Of a stretch of 14,883 nucleotides of DNA, positions 1 through 9,211 are shown piece after piece. The position numbers were made by a program, and so were the translations under genes. The notes under the pieces are model-generated. The model worked only from the letters and a program-made list of their open reading frames with translations, made no database searches and was not told where the DNA came from. The number at the start of each line of letters is the position of its first letter. Within the stretch, counting starts at the first letter, position 1. The stretch is from JAWLGW01 sp964569055 (GTDB lineage: Bacteria > Planctomycetota > J058): contig CAZMSZ010000171.1 in NCBI GenBank assembly GCA_964569055.1, forward strand, positions 1 through 14,883, in the 5' to 3' direction.

Positions 1-8
1 CGGGCCCG

Positions 9-55
9 GCTAGCCCGGCTTCCGCACGACTTCGTCGTGCAAAATCCGGGCTAGC
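9..55. repeat. Nested palindromic repeat overlapping the stop codon of the 51-908 gene
   Basis: An outer perfect 10-bp inverted repeat (GCTAGCCCGG at 9-18, CCGGGCTAGC at 46-55) encloses an inner hairpin with GCACGA at 24-29, loop CTTCG at 30-34 and TCGTGC at 35-40. On the minus strand the element begins with the TAG stop (51-53) of the upstream gene and contains a TTTT run between the outer and inner left arms. It could act as a terminator, but the two-storey symmetry also fits a dispersed palindromic repeat of REP/MITE type that has landed at the gene end. No second copy occurs in this window, so repeat status is inferred from its architecture. Confidence 0.6.
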
Positions 56-908
56 TGCCCAGCCAGGCTCGCCCGTGCTCGCTCTCCAAGAACCGCTGCA
101 GCGGCGTCGCGAGCGCCTGGTGGACGCGCGGGGTGAGCTCCCACATCCAGCGGGCCAGCGGCTCCTCGCCGTGGAGCTGGTAGAGCTCGTCCAGCCAGCC
201 CTCCTCGTCGCGCAGGGCCGAGCGGCGTAGCCCCTCCCACAGCTGGTCGCGCGCGCGCGCCGTCGTGTCGGGCGCGGGGACCAGCGAGGCCACGGGGCGA
301 TCGAGCAGGTGCTCGCCCAGGCGGCGGCGCGCCTTCTTGAACCCTTCGCGGTTCTCCTCGGACAGCACGAACTGGATCATGCGCTCCACGGCCATCCCGC
401 TGAAGCCGCCCAGGAAGCTCTTGATCTTGGCCTCGAGCCGCTGCTCGACCTCCTCGCTCACGACCGCCATCAGCTTCTTGCGAATCGGCCCGATCACCGG
501 GAGCTGGTTGATCAGGTTGCCGAACAGGTCGGCGCGCTTCATGAACTCGGTGATCCCCGTGTAGAGGATCGAGCCGAGCATGGCCTCGATCGCCGGCGAG
601 CGCAGGAACGTGCGCACCGCCTCGGGGTCGGGCTCGGCGCGCTCGAACGCGTCGAGCAGGCGCGCCGCGGCCTCGGGCGAGAGGAGCTCGCGCGCCGAGC
701 GCTGCTCCTGCCGCAGCCGCTCCTCGGCGCGGTTCCAGGTGCGCTCGAGCTCCGGCCGCAGCCGGCTCCAGAACGCCTCGTCCGCCCGCACCTCGCCGAT
801 CAGCGCCACGAGGTCCGCCTTGGGGACGAGCCCCGCCAGCCGCTGCTCACGCAGCCAGCCCTCGAGCTCGCTCACCAGCCGCGCGCCGGAAGTCGCGCTC
901 TCGCTCAC
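51..908 (-). CDS. Hypothetical soluble protein, 285 aa, downstream of queE
   Basis: I do not recognise this family. The GTG start (906-908) has GAGAGG about 7 nt upstream and lies 10 nt after the queE stop, so the two are very probably cotranscribed. The protein is charged and helix-rich with no signal peptide. Its N-terminal ~100 residues look like amphipathic helices rich in Arg and Glu. The middle (about 108-185) is the most hydrophobic part and includes ITEFMKRADLFGNLINQLP and PVIGPIRKKLM, which might bind a membrane but lacks a clear TM helix. The C-terminal part is rich in Trp, Leu and Arg. The ORF ends inside the palindrome at 9-55, so the last residues (WLGS) may have been altered by that element. 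Codon use and GC content match the neighbours. No function is assigned. Confidence 0.75.
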   Translation of the reverse strand: MSESATSGARLVSELEGWLREQRLAGLVPKADLVALIGEVRADEAFWSRLRPELERTWNRAEERLRQEQRSARELLSPEAAARLLDAFERAEPDPEAVRTFLRSPAIEAMLGSILYTGITEFMKRADLFGNLINQLPVIGPIRKKLMAVVSEEVEQRLEAKIKSFLGGFSGMAVERMIQFVLSEENREGFKKARRRLGEHLLDRPVASLVPAPDTTARARDQLWEGLRRSALRDEEGWLDELYQLHGEEPLARWMWELTPRVHQALATPLQRFLESEHGRAWLGS

Positions 909-918
909 GCCAGTCCTC

Positions 919-1587
919 TCAGACGCCCCGCTCGACGTGGGGCCACACGTACTTGTGGAGCTGAAGGTTGAGCCGCGCCCCGCGCAGCCGCTCTTCGAGC
1001 AGCCAGGCGCACAGGGCGGCGGGGTCGAGCTCGCCGTGCACGGGCGAGAACAGGAGCGCGCAGCCCCGCTCCTCGAGCCCGTGCTCGCGCGCGACGGCGC
1101 AGGCGAAGTCGAAGTCGGCCCGGTCGGCCACCACGAACTTCACCTCGTCGTGCGCGCGGACGAGGGCGAGGTCCTCCAGGCGATTGCGCCTCGCCATGCC
1201 GCTGCCGGGGCACTTCACGTCCACGATCCGGATCACGCGCGGGTCGAGCGGCGCGGTGTCGACGTGCCCCCCCGTCTCGATCAGGACCGTGCGCCCCGCG
1301 GCGCACAGCGCGCGCGCCAGCGGGAGGCAGCCCGGCTGCTCGAGGGGCTCGCCCCCCGTGAGCAGCACCAGCTCGACGCCGAGCCCCACCACCTCGTCGA
1401 CCACCGCCGCGACCGGCCGGCGCGCCCCGACCTCGAAGGCGTAGGCCGTATCGCACCAGCGGCAGCGCAGCCCGCACCCGGTGAGCCGCACGAAGGCGCA
1501 CGGCAGCCCGGCGCGGCTCCCCTCGCCCTGCACGCTGAGGTAGAGCTCGTTGACGACCACCTCGTCGGGGGTCCCGCGGTCCCGCAT
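919..1587 (-). CDS. queE: 7-carboxy-7-deazaguanine synthase (QueE), radical SAM
   Basis: QueE converts 6-carboxy-tetrahydropterin to 7-carboxy-7-deazaguanine with SAM, a [4Fe-4S] cluster and Mg2+, in the cytoplasmic route to preQ0 and queuosine. From the ATG at 1585-1587 the protein has 222 residues. It shows the family's opening ELYLSVQGEG, the cluster motif CGLRCRWC (Cys 38, 42, 45, CxxxCxxC) followed by DT, and the SAM-binding TGGEP at 77-81. The end, LQLHKYVWP, is also typical. I prefer this start over the in-frame one at 1626 because it sits 4 nt after GGAG and the QueE core begins soon after it. No queC, queD or queF is nearby, so the rest of the pathway is elsewhere. It lies between the heptosyltransferase (66 nt upstream) and the 285-aa gene (10 nt downstream). 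Confidence 0.9.
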   Translation of the reverse strand: MRDRGTPDEVVVNELYLSVQGEGSRAGLPCAFVRLTGCGLRCRWCDTAYAFEVGARRPVAAVVDEVVGLGVELVLLTGGEPLEQPGCLPLARALCAAGRTVLIETGGHVDTAPLDPRVIRIVDVKCPGSGMARRNRLEDLALVRAHDEVKFVVADRADFDFACAVAREHGLEERGCALLFSPVHGELDPAALCAWLLEERLRGARLNLQLHKYVWPHVERGV

Positions 1588-1653
1588 GGGGCTCCATGCT
1601 AAACGGCGGGCGAGCCGCGCTCGCATCGGAGGGAGCGCGCTTCCCGGCCCGCG

Positions 1654-2706
1654 TCACCCCGCGAGCAGCAGCGCCTCGGCCGCGGCGGCCACGGCCCCGG
1701 GCGCGAGCGCCTCGAGGCACACCCGGCGGCGGTCGGGGCGGCGGCAGCGGCGGGCGAAGCAAGGGGCGCAGGCGGCCTCGCCCTGCAGGACCACGGCCGC
1801 GGCGGGGCCGGGCACGCCGCTCGGCCCGGTGCGGGCGGGGTCCGCGGGGCCGAACAGGGCCAGCACCGGGCGGCCGAGCGCGCGCGCGAGGTGGAGCGGG
1901 CCGGTGTCGCCGCCGACCACCAGGCGCGCGCCCGCCAGCAGGCGCGCCGAGCCCGCGAGGTCGAGCGCGCCGCAGCGGTCCTGCGGGCGCGCGACGCGGC
2001 AGCGGCGCGCCACCTCGGCGGCGAGCGGGCGGTCGCTCGGGCCGCCTACCAGGAGCACCTCGAGCTCGGGCCTCACCTGCGCGCAGCGGTCCGCGACCGC
2101 CGCCAAGGTCTCGGGCAGCGGACGGTTGGCGGGCTTGCCCGCGCCGGGCAGGAGGATCAGCGAGGGCGGGCCCGCCGGCGCGGCCAGCGCCGCCGGGAGC
2201 CGGGGCGGCGGGAGCGGACCGACGGGAGGGCGCGCGCCGAGCGCCGCGAGCGCGCCGCGGACCAGCGCCTCCGCTCGCGCGCTGGCGTGGGCCTCGCCGG
2301 GGCGCGGCGCGGCGAGCGGTTCGCGGTACAGGAGCGCCGCCCCCTCGGGCGCCCAGGCCGGCCCGAGCACGCGCGCCGCGCCGCTGGCCCGCGCCACCAG
2401 CGCGCTTCGGAGGAGGCCCTGCAGGTCGAGCGCGACGTCCCAGCGCGTCGCGCGCAGCCGGCCGAGGGCGCGGCCGAGCGCGAGGACCCCCCGCGGCGCG
2501 ACGGCGAGCCGGCCCGGGAACGCCTCGCGCCGCGGCAGCACGATCGCCTCGTCGAGGGCGGGGTGCCCCACCAGGAGCGGGGACGCGAGCGACTCGACCG
2601 CCCAGGCCAGGCGCGCCTCGGGCAGCGCGCCGCGCAGCAGCTCGAGCGCCGGGAGGGCGTGGACGACGTCGCCGAGCGCGCTGAGGCGGACGACCAGCAG
2701 CTTCAC
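1654..2706 (-). CDS. waaC: LPS heptosyltransferase, GT9 family (WaaC-like)
   Basis: This glycosyltransferase should add L-glycero-D-manno-heptose from ADP-heptose to the LPS inner core on the cytoplasmic face of the inner membrane. The product is 350 residues from a GTG at 2704-2706. The open frame runs further upstream to 2844, but that extension is low-complexity and overlaps the divergent gene. Visible GT9 features are VKLLVVRLSALGDVVHALPA at the N-terminus, with Asp13 matching the catalytic Asp of E. coli WaaC, DLQGLLRSALVAR at 94-106, the ADP-heptose motif GGDTGPLHLA at 265-274, then LALFGPADPARTGP, and a Cys-rich end (CAPC, C, C at 313-330). DLQGLLRSAL and the opening motif favour heptosyltransferase I over II, but that choice is less certain than the family. 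It is divergent from the activator gene and upstream of queE on the same strand. Confidence 0.85.
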   Translation of the reverse strand: MKLLVVRLSALGDVVHALPALELLRGALPEARLAWAVESLASPLLVGHPALDEAIVLPRREAFPGRLAVAPRGVLALGRALGRLRATRWDVALDLQGLLRSALVARASGAARVLGPAWAPEGAALLYREPLAAPRPGEAHASARAEALVRGALAALGARPPVGPLPPPRLPAALAAPAGPPSLILLPGAGKPANRPLPETLAAVADRCAQVRPELEVLLVGGPSDRPLAAEVARRCRVARPQDRCGALDLAGSARLLAGARLVVGGDTGPLHLARALGRPVLALFGPADPARTGPSGVPGPAAAVVLQGEAACAPCFARRCRRPDRRRVCLEALAPGAVAAAAEALLLAG

Positions 2707-2806
2707 CCCCCCATGATGCGATAGATTGGAGCGTGATCCGTGGAGCGGCGGCGCCGGGGGGAACCAGCGCCGGCGGCGCGCGGACGACCTCGTGGAGGCG
2801 CTCGCC

Positions 2807-4353
<1,547 letters not shown>

Positions 4354-4357
<4 letters not shown>

Positions 4358-4932
4358 GCGGGGACCCGTTCGAGGACGGCCTCGAGCGGTTCGAGGCGGG
4401 GGAGTTCGAGGCGGCGCGCCGGCTGCTCGAGCAGGCGACGCGCGGCCCCGACCCCCAGCCCGAGGCGCTGTTCGTGCTCGGCGCCGCGCTCGAGCGCCTC
4501 GGCCAGCGCGGCCCGGCGGACCAGGCGCTGCGCCGCGCGGCCGAGCTCGACCCCGAGCGCTACTGCGCGCCGTTCCGGGTGAGCGACCGCGAGTTCGACC
4601 GCGTGGTCGAGGAGGCGCTGGGCGAGCTGCCGGCCCCCGTCCGCGAGGCGCTCCTGGCCGCGGCCACGATCGTGCGCGAGGACTACCCGAGCGAGGCCGC
4701 GATCCGCGCGCACGGCACCGAGCCGCTCCTGCTCGGCGAGTGCGTGGGCACGCTCGAGGAGACCCGCGGCGGCGAGCGACCCGCCGAGGTGATCCTCTAC
4801 CGGCGCAACCTCGAGAAGGTGTGCGCCGACCGCGACGAGCTGCGCGAGCAGATCGTGATCACCCTCTACCACGAGGTCGGTCACGCCCTCGGGCTGGACG
4901 AGGACGGCGTGGCCGCGCTGGGCCTGGAGTAG
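4354..4932 (+). CDS. TPR-like/zincin metallopeptidase-family protein
   Basis: The 192-residue protein has two parts. Residues 1-70 form a TPR-like pair of helical repeats (FEDGLERFEAGEFEAARRLL and ALFVLGAALERLGQRGPADQAL, ending AELDP). Residues 75-192 match the small zincin family (PF06262 type): VSDREFDRVVEEALGELP, a VILYRRNLE strand, then the zinc motif YHEVGHALGLDEDG (HExxH with a downstream Asp). Family members are small, cytosolic and of uncertain peptidase activity; the fusion to TPR repeats suggests it acts on or with a protein partner. The GTG start overlaps the TGA of the sigma-54 activator (GTGA), and no strong ribosome site precedes it, so it is probably translated by coupling. It converges on the response regulator at 5094-6485. 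Confidence 0.82.
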
Positions 4933-4993
4933 CCCGACAGGCCGTCTCGATCGGGCGCCACCCGTCGTGCCCGTGCCCGCGCCCGTTCCCCTG

Positions 4994-5051
4994 GCCCGTG
5001 ACCCGGGTCCGTGCTCGGACTCGGCCACGAACCGGGAAGCGAGTCACGGGC
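4994..5051. terminator. Inverted repeat at convergent junction, possible bidirectional terminator
   Basis: GCCCGTGAC (4994-5002) is perfectly complementary to GTCACGGGC (5043-5051) across a 40-nt loop, which itself contains the palindrome GACCCGGGTC at 5000-5009 region and an alternative GACTCG/CGAGTC pairing (5018-5023 with 5040-5045). It lies between the stops of the plus-strand metallopeptidase gene (4932) and the minus-strand response regulator (5094). There is no U-tract on either side. The upstream stretch 4966-5000 is built of imperfect CCCGTG-like hexamers, so part of the symmetry may come from low complexity. Confidence 0.4.
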
Positions 5052-5093
5052 GCGGCACGAGGCTCTCTCTCGGGAGGCTGGCAGCTCGCCGCG

Positions 5094-6485
<1,392 letters not shown>

Positions 6486-6501
6486 CCGTCCCTCCGGCTA
6501 G

Positions 6502-7812
6502 CTAGGGCGCGGGCGCGCGCGCGGGCGCAGCCGGCGAGGCGGCCGGCGCGCTCACGAGCAGCGGCCAGCGCAGCACGAAGCGCGCGCCGCGGGCGACGTC
6601 TTGGTCGAGCGCCAGCGAGGCGCCGTGGGCCTCGGCCAGCCGCCGCGAGAGCGTGAGCCCCACCCCGACCCCGTCGGGCTTGGTGGTGAAGAACGGGTCG
6701 AACAGCCGCGCGCGCACCTCGAGCGGGACGCCCGGACCGTCGTCCTCCACCGCCAGCTCCCAGCTCGCGCCGTGCGCCTCGTCGGCGGGCACGGCGCGGC
6801 TCACCAGCCGCACCACGCCGCCCCGGGGCTGCGCGTCGGCCGCGTTCAGCAGGAGGTTGAGCACGACCTGACGGACCTGCGCCGGGTCGGCCGAGACCTG
6901 CGCGCCGGGCGCGCCGAGCCGCTCCTCGACCGCCACGCGCCGGTGGCGGAGCTGGTGCTCCACCAGGGTCACCACGTCGGCCACCGCCGCGTCAGGCTCG
7001 ATCGCCCGGCGGACGGTGCGCACGGGGAGCCCGACCGCGCGCAGCCCCTCGACGAGCAGCGCCAGGCGGTCGGCCTCGGCCGCGATCAGGTCGAGGGGCT
7101 TGGGGTCGACCCCCGCCAGCCGCGGCTTGAGCGAGCGGGCCAGGGTCCGGATCGCGCCGAGCGGGTTGCGGACCTCGTGCGCCACCGAGGCCAGGAGCCG
7201 CAGCAGGGCCGCGCTCTGCGCCCGCTGGACCCGCCGCTCGGCGGCGACGCCCAGGGCCGCGGCCAGGAGCAGCGCGACCACCGACACGCCGGTGACCGGC
7301 AGCCAGGCTCGGCGCGCCTGCGCCGTGACCAGGTCCTCGGGGTAGAGCACGTACACCGCGCCGCGCGGGCCGACCGACGTGAACGGCAGCGGCGCGACCC
7401 CCAGCGTGACCCGCCGCTCGCCGACGGTGCGCTGCACCACCTCGGGCGCGCGCGGGACCGCCGGGAGCAGGCTCGTCGCTTGCGCCCGCGCGAACGCCTC
7501 CTGCTCGGCCGCGCTGAGGCTCGAGGCGAGCGGCCGCCCGGCCGCGTCCACCACCACCACCTCGGCGGCGATGTACTCCGCGATCCGCTCCAGCGCCGGG
7601 TCGGTGAGCGGGAAGCCGACCCCGCCGAGCAACCCCGCGGTGTGCATCAGCTCGAGCCGCACCCGGTCCTCGAGCGCGCGCGTGGTCAGGTGCGTCGTCA
7701 GCCAGGCCGTGGCGCCCACCAGCAGCGCCGTCCCGACCAGGAACGAGGCCACGATCCGCCCCCGCCGCGGCGCGGCGAACGACAGCCCGAGCTCGGGACG
7801 GGGGGACGTCAT
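6502..7812 (-). CDS. Membrane sensor histidine kinase, NtrB/ZraS-like, without HAMP
   Basis: This 436-residue kinase should autophosphorylate on His212 and pass the phosphate to the regulator encoded next to it. TM1 spans about 20-43 and TM2 about 170-192, leaving a ~125-residue periplasmic sensor with IAEYIAAEVVVVDAAGRPLASS, reminiscent of the single-Cache/PAS-like sensors of this family. The catalytic core follows almost at once: H-box LASVAHEVRNPLGAIRTL, N-box VVLNLLLNAADAQ (about 316-328), G1 VEDDGPG at 355-361, F-box LFDPFFTTKPDG at 370-381 and G2 GVGVGL at 381-386. No HAMP linker is visible between TM2 and the H-box. The tail is low-complexity Ala/Pro. The ATG at 7810-7812 has no strong Shine-Dalgarno. 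It is the first gene of the pair with the response regulator. Confidence 0.92.
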   Translation of the reverse strand: MTSPRPELGLSFAAPRRGRIVASFLVGTALLVGATAWLTTHLTTRALEDRVRLELMHTAGLLGGVGFPLTDPALERIAEYIAAEVVVVDAAGRPLASSLSAAEQEAFARAQATSLLPAVPRAPEVVQRTVGERRVTLGVAPLPFTSVGPRGAVYVLYPEDLVTAQARRAWLPVTGVSVVALLLAAALGVAAERRVQRAQSAALLRLLASVAHEVRNPLGAIRTLARSLKPRLAGVDPKPLDLIAAEADRLALLVEGLRAVGLPVRTVRRAIEPDAAVADVVTLVEHQLRHRRVAVEERLGAPGAQVSADPAQVRQVVLNLLLNAADAQPRGGVVRLVSRAVPADEAHGASWELAVEDDGPGVPLEVRARLFDPFFTTKPDGVGVGLTLSRRLAEAHGASLALDQDVARGARFVLRWPLLVSAPAASPAAPARAPAP

Positions 7813-7930
7813 GGCGACCGCGAGGCTAACACGCGGCGCTGTGGCGGCGAACTGGGAACTGGTCCTGGGGGGCGCGCGATTCCGGCTCCGAGAGGCTGTC
7901 GTGTCCGCCTTCGGTCTCGGACGAATCGGA

Positions 7931-8240
7931 GACCGCCAAGGCGAGCTGTCGCTGACGAGGTCAGCTCCCTGGCATGAAGAAGAACAAAAACCGCCAGGAG
8001 CGCCAAGGAAGAGCTGTCGCTCACGAGATCAGCTCCCCGGCATGAAGAAATCAAAAATAACCGCCAAGAGCGCCAAGAGCGCCAAGGAAGAGCTGNNNNN
8101 NNNNNNNNNNNNNNNNNNNNNNNNNNNNNNNNNNNNNNNNNNNNNNNNNNNNNNNNNNNNNNNNNNNNNNNNNNNNNNNNNNNNNNNNNNNNNNNAAGAG
8201 CGCCAAGAGCGCCAAGGAAGAGCTGTCGCTGCCGGGATCC
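7931..8240. repeat. Diverged tandem repeat array interrupted by the N gap
   Basis: A 39-nt core beginning GAGCTGTCGCT and ending GGCATGAAGAA occurs at 7943-7981 and 8011-8049 with 3 differences. A third unit starts at 8090 and runs into the gap, and a fourth starts at 8220 and diverges after 12 nt. The starts are 68 and 79 nt apart; the difference comes from varying numbers of a 9-nt motif, CGCCAAGAG, present three times at 8062-8088 (last copy CGCCAAGGA) and again after the gap. Each unit contains GAGCTG/CAGCTC arms that could pair. Between units lies an A-rich patch (AGAACAAAAACC, AATCAAAAATAACC). The function is unknown; it looks like an intergenic repeat family rather than coding sequence. 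Confidence 0.75.
8096..8195. other. Assembly gap (100 Ns) inside the repeat array
   Basis: Exactly 100 Ns, the usual placeholder for a gap of unknown size. The 30 bases before it (8066-8095) are identical to the 30 bases after it (8196-8225). The two contig ends therefore share repeat sequence, and the true gap could be zero (a simple overlap) or could hide more repeat units. Confidence 0.95.
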
Positions 8241-8564
8241 CTCCCCGGATCGCCGATCGCCCGCCTCCGACAAGGGTCCGAGAGGTTGTGGCGTACCACT
8301 GCTCCACTCCGAGTCGAATCCAAGTCGGTTCACAACAGGCGAGGCGTGGCCGCTGAAGCGACAGCACACACTCGTGGCGGCGAGGAGGGTGCCACACCGG
8401 AGCCCACGCCCCAGTTCGGATCCTTAGGCGCCCCTCGCCAACAGCGGCGGCTCACACCAGACCAGCCGAAGGATCCGAGCCAGGTCGGGCGCGCGTCCGT
8501 CGTGAGCCGAATGTGAAAAGCGCTCTGTAGGGCCGAACTCCTTGCAACGGCTCGCCGCGGGTGC

Positions 8565-8580
8565 TGGCGCCGCGCTTGCG
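8565..8580 (+). promoter_or_regulatory. Candidate sigma-54 (-24/-12) promoter
   Basis: TGGCGCCGCGCTTGCG fits the pattern TGGCACG-N4-TTGCW with the invariant GG (8566-8567) and GC (8578-8579) at the correct 12-nt spacing. Mismatches are A to G and G to C in the -24 element and W to G at the end. Transcription would start near 8591, giving a ~42-nt leader to the ATG at 8633. Three sigma-54 activators are encoded in this window, which makes such a promoter plausible, but the GC-rich background raises the chance of a false match. Confidence 0.35.
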
Positions 8581-8632
8581 TTGAGTCGTCGAAAGGCGCG
8601 CTGCGGCGCGCTCAGCAAAACAGGAGCACACC

Positions 8633-9151
8633 ATGGAGACCATCGCGCTCGGCGTCGCCGCCCTCCTCGCGGCGACTGGCTGCATCGTCGGAATCACCCG
8701 CCTCGCGAAGGGCGCGGCCTCCAAGGCGACCAAGGTCGCCGGCGGGATCGGGCTGGGGGTCCTGGCCGCGGCGCTCGTGGGGGTAGCCGTGGTGTGCGGG
8801 ATCTTGGTTGCGCTCTCCGGCTACCCGATGGGCGAGCGGACCGCCCCCGAGCTCACCGTCGCTCCCGAACCGAGCTCGGACGACGGCGATCGGGCCTGGC
8901 GCGACGCGCAGGATGCCGCAGCCACCCGGGCCGCGGAGCGGGACGAGGACTGGCGCGCCGCCATGGCCGACCTGGACGCCGCGCTCGCCGCCGACGAGCC
9001 TCAGCAGAGCGCGACCGAGTCCCCCGCCGAGCCGGGCGAGGACGCGGTGCCCGGCCAGGTGGCGGGCGCGGGCTCGAGCGCGACCGCCTTGGGCCGTGGG
9101 AGCGTCGTCCCGCGGCGCGGCGGGATGACGAACGCGCTGGACCTCGATTGA
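8633..9151 (+). CDS. Small two-TM membrane protein with acidic tail, unknown function
   Basis: I do not recognise this 172-residue protein. The ATG at 8633 is supported by AGGAG at 8622-8626, 6 nt upstream. Two hydrophobic helices are visible, at about 5-22 (LGVAALLAATGCIVGITRL) and 38-62, joined by a short basic loop (RLAKGAASKATK), which would place the loop in the cytoplasm and both ends outside. The rest (65-172) is soluble, Ala/Glu/Asp-rich and probably partly helical (RAWRDAQDAAATRAAERDEDWRAAM split over 87-112), ending in a disordered segment. It is alone on its strand, behind a possible sigma-54 promoter and in front of a hairpin at 9173-9211. Confidence 0.65.
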   Translation: METIALGVAALLAATGCIVGITRLAKGAASKATKVAGGIGLGVLAAALVGVAVVCGILVALSGYPMGERTAPELTVAPEPSSDDGDRAWRDAQDAAATRAAERDEDWRAAMADLDAALAADEPQQSATESPAEPGEDAVPGQVAGAGSSATALGRGSVVPRRGGMTNALDLD

Positions 9152-9172
9152 GGCGCGCGACGACCCACCGGC

Positions 9173-9211
9173 GAGCCCCCTGCGCGCCGGCCGTGCGGCC
9201 GGCGCGGGCTC
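9173..9211. terminator. GC-rich hairpin, likely bidirectional terminator
   Basis: A perfect 10-bp stem CGCGCCGGCC (9183-9192) / GGCCGGCGCG (9197-9206) closes a GTGC loop. It is flanked by a second pairing, GAGCC (9173-9177) with GGCTC (9207-9211). It fills the 58-nt space between the convergent stops of the membrane protein gene (9151) and the radical SAM gene (9210), and its right arm overlaps the latter's stop codon. There is no U-tract. Confidence 0.6.

Larger units (their letters stand above)
7813..8632. other. 820-bp non-coding region with repeats and an assembly gap
   Basis: This region lies between the divergent histidine kinase (minus) and the small membrane protein (plus). It holds the kinase's unseen promoter, an inverted repeat CGGTCTC/GAGACCG at 7912-7918 and 7929-7935, the diverged tandem repeat array at 7931-8240, 100 Ns, a second partly similar block (TCCGAGAGG at 7887 and 8277), a 10-bp inverted repeat at 8416-8478, and a possible sigma-54 promoter. 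Open frames across it are short, have no ribosome site and are interrupted by Ns. I see no tRNA or rRNA in it. Parts such as 7975-8060 are locally A-rich, unlike the surrounding genes. Confidence 0.7.

Noticed and set aside
4966..5000. CCCGTG hexamer repeats as a minisatellite
   Set aside because: The copies are imperfect and few; GC-rich low complexity explains them.
7849..7862. Tandem GAACTGG duplication
   Set aside because: Two 7-nt copies next to each other are expected by chance in this length and have no visible context.
8062..8088. CRISPR array based on CGCCAAGAG repeats
   Set aside because: The 9-nt units are directly tandem without spacers, too short for CRISPR repeats, and no cas genes are present.
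8300..8345. tRNA-like stretch (GAGTCGAATCC)
   Set aside because: It resembles a T-loop in part only. No acceptor stem, anticodon arm or CCA-side pairing can be drawn around it.
8286..8516. 76-codon plus-strand frame after the N gap
   Set aside because: It has no Shine-Dalgarno, no recognisable domain and a composition unlike the real genes around it.
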